Shown in pieces: positions 6,499 through 9,808 of a DNA stretch of 9,808 bases (position 1 is the stretch's first letter; each line of letters opens with the position of its first letter). The position numbers and the translations under genes are program-made. The notes below the pieces were generated by a model, which was not told the origin of the DNA, did no database searches, and was given only the letters and a program-made list of their open reading frames with translations. This DNA is from an uncultured bacterium. GTDB taxonomy: Bacteria > Bdellovibrionota_C > UBA2361 > CAKMMH01. The stretch lies in assembly GCA_927798255.1 (NCBI GenBank), contig CAKMMH010000056.1:1-9808 (forward strand). Direction: 5' to 3'.

Positions 6499-6909
6499 AT
6501 GGCTATAAAGAGTAAAAAAGAAAAGTTAACAGCAAGAGAGAGATGTAAGTTAAGAATAAGAAAGATTATTTCTGGTACTCCTGAAAGACCTAGAGTTAGC
6601 GTTTTTAGAAGTTCAAAGTATACTTATGCTCAAATCATTTGTGATAATGAAGGAAAAACTTTAGTTAGCGCTTCTACGAGAGATAAAGACGTAATGGCAG
6701 GTGTTCCTTCTGTAGAGAGTGATGTGATTATCAATGATTCTAAAAGCACTAAGAGCATTAGAGCTGCTTATAGTTTAGGTTTAGTTCTTGCTAAGAAAGC
6801 GCAAGATAAAAATATTACTAAAGTAGTTTTTGACCGTAATGGTTATGTTTATACAGGCAGAGTGAAAGCATTAGCTGAAGGCTTAAGAGCTGGTGGAATG
6901 CAAATTTAG
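6499..6909 (+). CDS. rplR: 50S ribosomal protein L18
   Basis: This encodes 136 residues, longer than the common 117-122. L18 binds 5S rRNA with L5 and anchors the central protuberance. Conserved parts are the basic N-terminus with RERCKLRIRKIISGTPERPRVSVFRSSKYTYAQII (13-47) and the C-terminal signature VVFDRNGYVYTGRVKALAEGLRAGG (109-133). The extra length comes partly from the segment PSVESDVIINDSKSTKS (about 70-86), where shorter L18 proteins have a tighter link, and partly from the N-terminus. GAGGA at 6487-6491 fixes the ATG. Confidence 0.97.
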   Translation: MAIKSKKEKLTARERCKLRIRKIISGTPERPRVSVFRSSKYTYAQIICDNEGKTLVSASTRDKDVMAGVPSVESDVIINDSKSTKSIRAAYSLGLVLAKKAQDKNITKVVFDRNGYVYTGRVKALAEGLRAGGMQI

Positions 6910-6966
6910 TAAAAGATTTAATAAAAGTATTTTCATTTTATAAATTATATAAGGATTAAAAAAAAT

Positions 6967-7506
6967 ATGAGTTCAATTGCTAAGTTGATACAATCAAGAA
7001 GAGTGCCAATGGCAGTATGTGGCGAGCTTACAGATAAGACAGTTGCAGTAAGTCGTGTTGCAAAGGTAGTAAGTGGAGGTCGTCGTTTTAGTTTTAGTGC
7101 ACTTGTTGTAACAGGTGATGGTCAAGGACATGTTGGCTTTGGTTTAGGAAAAGCTGCTGAGGTTCCTGAGGCTATAAGAAAAGCTTCTGATGCTGCAAGA
7201 AAGAACATTGTAAAGATTCCTTTAAGAGGCTTAACTATTCCTCATGATATTATTGGAACTTTTGGTTCTTCAAAAGTTGTGTTAAAGCCAGCAAGACCAG
7301 GTACTGGAGTTATAGCTGGTTCTTCTGTTCGTGCAATTGTTGAGCTTGCAGGAATTCAAGATATTAGAACAAAATGTATCGGTAGTAATTCAGCTCAAAA
7401 TATTTTACAAGCTACTTTAAATGGTTTATTAAATCTTGATGAGCCAGAAGCTATTGCTAGCTTAAGAGGAAAAACTTTAGAAGAGCTTGATTATCAAGCA
7501 TACTAA
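6967..7506 (+). CDS. rpsE: 30S ribosomal protein S5
   Basis: This encodes 179 residues (family 160-180). S5 lies at the mRNA entry site with S3 and S4 and affects decoding accuracy. The N-terminal dsRBD-like domain runs from about 24 to 87 and holds [44 protein letters not shown]. The C-terminal domain (97-170) begins [32 protein letters not shown] and continues with [15 protein letters not shown]. The first 20 residues are a less conserved extension that includes an internal ATG (Met15). AAGGA at 6951-6955 is 11 nt from the first ATG, slightly long but usable. The gene lies between rplR and rpmD as usual. Confidence 0.98.
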   Translation: MSSIAKLIQSRRVPMAVCGELTDKTVAVSRVAKVVSGGRRFSFSALVVTGDGQGHVGFGLGKAAEVPEAIRKASDAARKNIVKIPLRGLTIPHDIIGTFGSSKVVLKPARPGTGVIAGSSVRAIVELAGIQDIRTKCIGSNSAQNILQATLNGLLNLDEPEAIASLRGKTLEELDYQAY

Positions 7507-7562
7507 TTTTGATTAATACATAAGTTTTAGAGTTTAAGAAGTTATTTAGGAGTTTGAACCAC

Positions 7563-7763
7563 ATGGAATTAAAAGAGGGACAAAAGATACTTATTACTCA
7601 AGTAAGAGGTTCTGGAAGAAGGACAAAGGAAGTTATTGATACATTAAAAGCTCTTGGTTTAGGTAGAACGGGAAAAAAGAAAGAGCATACATTCAATAAC
7701 TGTATTTTTGGTATGATTCGTAAAGTTGAACATCTTGTTTCAGTAGAGAAGTTAGATTTTTAA
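7563..7763 (+). CDS. rpmD: 50S ribosomal protein L30
   Basis: This encodes 66 residues (family about 58-65). L30 is a small alpha-beta protein of the 50S subunit. It shows ILITQVRGSGRRTKEVIDTLKALGLGRTGKKKEH, followed by IFGMIRKVEHLVSVEKL, the normal L30 pattern. An in-frame TTG at 7554 would add three residues, but it lies one base from the AGGAG at 7548-7552, too close to be used. ATG 7563 is 10 nt away, so it is chosen. L30 is absent from some lineages; here it is intact. Confidence 0.95.
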   Translation: MELKEGQKILITQVRGSGRRTKEVIDTLKALGLGRTGKKKEHTFNNCIFGMIRKVEHLVSVEKLDF

Positions 7764-7777
7764 TTAATTTTAAGGAA

Positions 7778-7799
7778 ATATTAAAAAAGTTTTTAATAT
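7778..7799 (+). repeat. AT-only hairpin abutting the rplO ribosome binding site
   Basis: ATATTAAAAA (7778-7787) and TTTTTAATAT (7790-7799) are perfect inverted copies with only 2 nt between them. The second arm ends at the rplO Shine-Dalgarno AGGAG (7800-7804). In RNA the loop would open to about 4 nt. It may modulate rplO translation or reflect AT bias. A second AAGG lies just upstream at 7772-7775. Confidence 0.35.
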
Positions 7800-7811
7800 A
7801 GGAGTTACTAA

Positions 7812-8270
7812 ATGGAATTATCTAGTTTAGCACCAAATAAGGGAGCAAAGAAAAATAGAAAGAGAGTAGGTAGAGGAAATGCTAGCGGTTATGGAAGAAC
7901 AAGTGCTAGAGGTGAAAAAGGACAAAAGGCTCGTTCAGGCGGTAAAGTTGCTCCAAGGTTCGAAGGTGGACAAATGCCTTTGTATAGAAGAATCCCAAAT
8001 ATTGGATTTAAGTCTAAAAAACAAGTTTATGGTACAAACGATTACGCGTTAGTGAAGTGTAGCGATTTAGAAGTATTAGATAATGATACAGTTGTTGATA
8101 TGGAACTATTATACAAAATGGGATTTAAGTGTTCTTTAAAACAGCAAGCAGGATTTAAACTTTTAGGAAATGGTGAACTAACAAAGAAACTAACAGTACG
8201 TGTTAATGCTATTACTAAGACTGCATTAGAGAAAGTTCAAAAAGCAGGTGGTACTGTAGAGTTATTGTAG
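7812..8270 (+). CDS. rplO: 50S ribosomal protein L15
   Basis: This encodes 152 residues (family 144-155). L15 is a late-assembly 50S protein with a long basic N-terminal tail that threads into 23S rRNA. The tail is visible: RKRVGRGNASGYGRTSARGEKGQKARSGG (16-44), followed by the signature FEGGQMPLYRRIPNIGF (50-66). The globular C-terminal domain ends AITKTALEKVQKAGGTVELL. AGGAG at 7800-7804 fixes the ATG at a 7-nt spacing. It is the last ribosomal protein gene before the terminator and secY. Confidence 0.98.
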   Translation: MELSSLAPNKGAKKNRKRVGRGNASGYGRTSARGEKGQKARSGGKVAPRFEGGQMPLYRRIPNIGFKSKKQVYGTNDYALVKCSDLEVLDNDTVVDMELLYKMGFKCSLKQQAGFKLLGNGELTKKLTVRVNAITKTALEKVQKAGGTVELL

Positions 8271-8330
8271 TTTTTAGTTTATTATAATTAATTTTTAGTA
8301 TTTATAATTATAGGTTGACATGTTATTCTT

Positions 8331-8396
8331 AAAAGCCAATAGGTAAATCTTTTTATATTTAATATAAGGTTTACTTATTGGCTTTTTTTATTTTTT
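8331..8396 (+). terminator. Strong intrinsic terminator between rplO and secY
   Basis: The arms at 8331-8349 (AAAAGCCAATAGGTAAATC) and 8368-8386 (GGTTTACTTATTGGCTTTT) pair over 19 bp with two G-U wobbles. The AT-rich loop can itself extend the stem (TTATAT with ATATAA). The stem runs into T7 at 8383-8389, then A and T6. This is by far the best terminator in the window and reads in the + direction; on the other strand only a T4 would follow. It lies in the 176-nt gap 8271-8446, which otherwise holds A/T-rich DNA and no gene. Confidence 0.9.
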
Positions 8397-8446
8397 GGAT
8401 TTTTATGTTAGCCTTATAGTTTATTGTTTTATATGGGAAGTGCTTT

Positions 8447-9808
8447 ATGGCCAATATGGATGAAGTATATAATGTTGTCAAGGGAAGTGGCTCAGAGTTA
8501 AAGAAAAGATTCCTTTTTACTTTAATGATGCTTGCTGTTTACAGATTAGGCGTTTTTGTTTCAACTCCAGGGGTAAATGTTTCATTGTTAAGATCAAGAC
8601 TTGGATTTGGTGAAAATGGCGGTGGAGATGGTACAGTCTTTGGCCTTATTAATATGTTTTCAGGTGGTTCATTTGAAAACTTTTCTATTTTTACTTTAGG
8701 TATAATGCCATATATCTCAGTTTCAATTATCATTCAATTTATGACTCCATTATTTCCTTCACTAAACGAATTAAAGAAGCAAGGGGAGGCTGGAAGAAGG
8801 ATAATTACAAGATGGACAAGACAAGGAACAGTAGTTCTTGCTCTTATACAGAGCTTTATGATCGCAATCGGGCTTCAAAGAAGTGGACTTGTATTAAATC
8901 CTGGACCTAGTTTTGTTTTCCTAACAATGGTTACACTTACAGCGGGTACTGCGTTTATAATGTGGCTTGGAGAGCAAATTACTGAAAAAGGTGTAGGTAA
9001 TGGTATAAGTATTATAATTTTTGCTGGTATTGTAGCGAGAATGCCTCAGGTATTTGGTCAAACAGTTGAATTAGCAAAAGGGGCAGTTAATCCTCTGATT
9101 GTTTGTTTAGCAATTTTATTTTGTATTGCAACATTCTTCTTAATCGTATTTGTCGAAAGGTCTGCAAGAAAGATTCCTGTTCAATATCCAAGGCGTATGG
9201 TAAATAGTACGATGGCTACGCAAAAGCAAGTTCAGTATATGCCATTAAAGCTTAATATGTCAGGTGTTATTCCTCCAATTTTTGCGTCATCAATTTTGGT
9301 TATTCCTGCAACTATTGCTGGTTTCACAACTAATGAAACGATAAAAAATTTTTTATTAAATTACTTAAATCCATCAAATTTCTGGTATAATGTAGTATTT
9401 GCATTATTAATTTTCGTTTTCTGTTATTATGCAACTGCAATGATGTTTAATCCAGAAGAGATTGCAGAGAATATGCAAAAAAATGGTGGATTTATTCCTA
9501 CTGTAAGACCTGGAAAAGAAACTGCTGATTTCTTTTTTGATGTACTAAATAAGTTAACATTTTGGGGTGGAATTTATATAGTTATTATTTGTATATTGCC
9601 AAGGCTTGTATATTCAAAATTTGGTTTAGATTCATTTTCATATGTGTTTGGTGGTACATCAATACTAATTGTTGTTGGTGTTATACTAGATACGATGAAT
9701 CAAATTCAATCAATCTTGGTTTCTAGAAACTATGAAGATTTTATGACAAAAGCTTCGAGATCTAAAGCTGGTATCAGTGGAGCTTTTGGTGGACATAAAG
9801 GCGGAAAA
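8447..9808 (+). CDS. secY: Protein translocase subunit SecY (3' end just outside the window)
   Basis: The frame is open from ATG 8447 to the last base, 454 codons without a stop, so nearly the full length is present (family about 430-460). SecY is the ten-helix channel of the SecYEG translocon in the inner membrane. TM1 begins near residue 21 (RFLFTLMMLAVYRLGVFV). The plug region and FSGGSFENFSIFTLGIMPYISVSIIIQ follow (71-97), then GEQITEKGVGNGISIIIFAGI (175-195). The cytosolic loop NPEEIAENMQKNGGFIPTVRPG (335-356) carries R354 at the position of E. coli Arg357, needed for SecA action. The start is supported by GGGAAG at 8435-8440. The gene follows a terminator, so it depends on read-through or its own promoter; no convincing promoter was found. 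Confidence 0.97.
   Translation, partial: MANMDEVYNVVKGSGSELKKRFLFTLMMLAVYRLGVFVSTPGVNVSLLRSRLGFGENGGGDGTVFGLINMFSGGSFENFSIFTLGIMPYISVSIIIQFMTPLFPSLNELKKQGEAGRRIITRWTRQGTVVLALIQSFMIAIGLQRSGLVLNPGPSFVFLTMVTLTAGTAFIMWLGEQITEKGVGNGISIIIFAGIVARMPQVFGQTVELAKGAVNPLIVCLAILFCIATFFLIVFVERSARKIPVQYPRRMVNSTMATQKQVQYMPLKLNMSGVIPPIFASSILVIPATIAGFTTNETIKNFLLNYLNPSNFWYNVVFALLIFVFCYYATAMMFNPEEIAENMQKNGGFIPTVRPGKETADFFFDVLNKLTFWGGIYIVIICILPRLVYSKFGLDSFSYVFGGTSILIVVGVILDTMNQIQSILVSRNYEDFMTKASRSKAGISGAFGGHKGGK

Noticed and set aside
7554..7562. TTG start for L30 at 7554
   Set aside because: It is one base from the AGGAG ribosome binding site, too close for initiation. The ATG at 7563 fits the family N-terminus.
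8315..8345. Perfect TTGACA at 8315-8320 as the -35 of a secY promoter
   Set aside because: No reasonable -10 lies 16-18 nt downstream (AATAGG and ATAGGT are poor), and the TATAAT-like hexamers at 8283 and 8303 are upstream of it. A start inside the terminator loop would escape termination, which is an attractive idea but unsupported here.
8539..8733. Open frame of 64 codons on the minus strand
   Set aside because: It lies wholly inside secY on the opposite strand, is proline-rich low-complexity antisense of that gene, and has no supporting context.
1..9808. Alternative genetic code (UGA as Trp or Gly)
   Set aside because: All genes read full length with the standard code, tryptophans are TGG, and no conserved position requires a TGA to be read through.
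1..9808. Mobile element, CRISPR array, tRNA, defence or other novel accessory system
   Set aside because: The whole window is accounted for by a syntenic ribosomal protein cluster plus secY. No transposase, periodic repeat, cloverleaf or unknown gene was seen.

Overview
The window is a stretch of the bacterial S10-spc ribosomal protein cluster, all on the + strand. The order is rplW (5' truncated), rplB, rpsS, rplV, rpsC, rplP, rpmC, rpsQ, rplN, rplX, rplE, rpsN, rpsH, rplF, rplR, rpsE, rpmD, rplO and secY (open at the right edge). This is the classical gene order with nothing inserted or missing. Every gene looks intact apart from the two cut by the window ends.

The DNA is strongly AT-rich: AGA is the main arginine codon, A/T dominates third positions and the spacers are nearly all A/T. 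All 18 visible stop codons are TAA (13) or TAG (5), with no TGA. Tryptophans are TGG and no in-frame TGA occurs, so the standard bacterial code is sufficient. S14 is the short zinc-ribbon form. The N-terminus of L2, the extended KOW loop of L24 and the SecY sequence recall the former Deltaproteobacteria (Bdellovibrionota, SAR324 and similar). That placement is from memory of the families and is low confidence. A low-GC, possibly host-associated or streamlined member would fit.

Layout: bases 1-2632 hold the S10-type part (L23, L2, S19, L22, S3). Bases 2787-3804 hold L16, L29 and S17. Bases 3829-8270 hold the spc part (L14, L24, L5, S14, S8, L6, L18, S5, L30, L15). Bases 8271-8446 are a 176-nt gap with a strong intrinsic terminator, and secY follows from 8447. 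No genes overlap. Spacers of 23-176 nt separate every pair, several carry AT-rich inverted repeats, and most genes have their own Shine-Dalgarno-like sequence.

The genes act together. The ribosomal proteins build the decoding site (S3, S5), the mRNA path and 30S head (S3, S14, S19), the peptidyl transferase neighbourhood (L2, L16), and the exit tunnel and its rim (L22, L23, L24, L29). The rim is where the SecYEG channel encoded at the end docks. No mobile element, CRISPR array, tRNA, rRNA or defence system was seen, and I found no previously undescribed system. The points worth a second look are the terminator before secY, the structured spacers before rpsC, rpsN and rplO, a perfect 16-bp palindrome inside rpsN, and substitutions in the L22 tunnel loop and the L2 C-terminal region.
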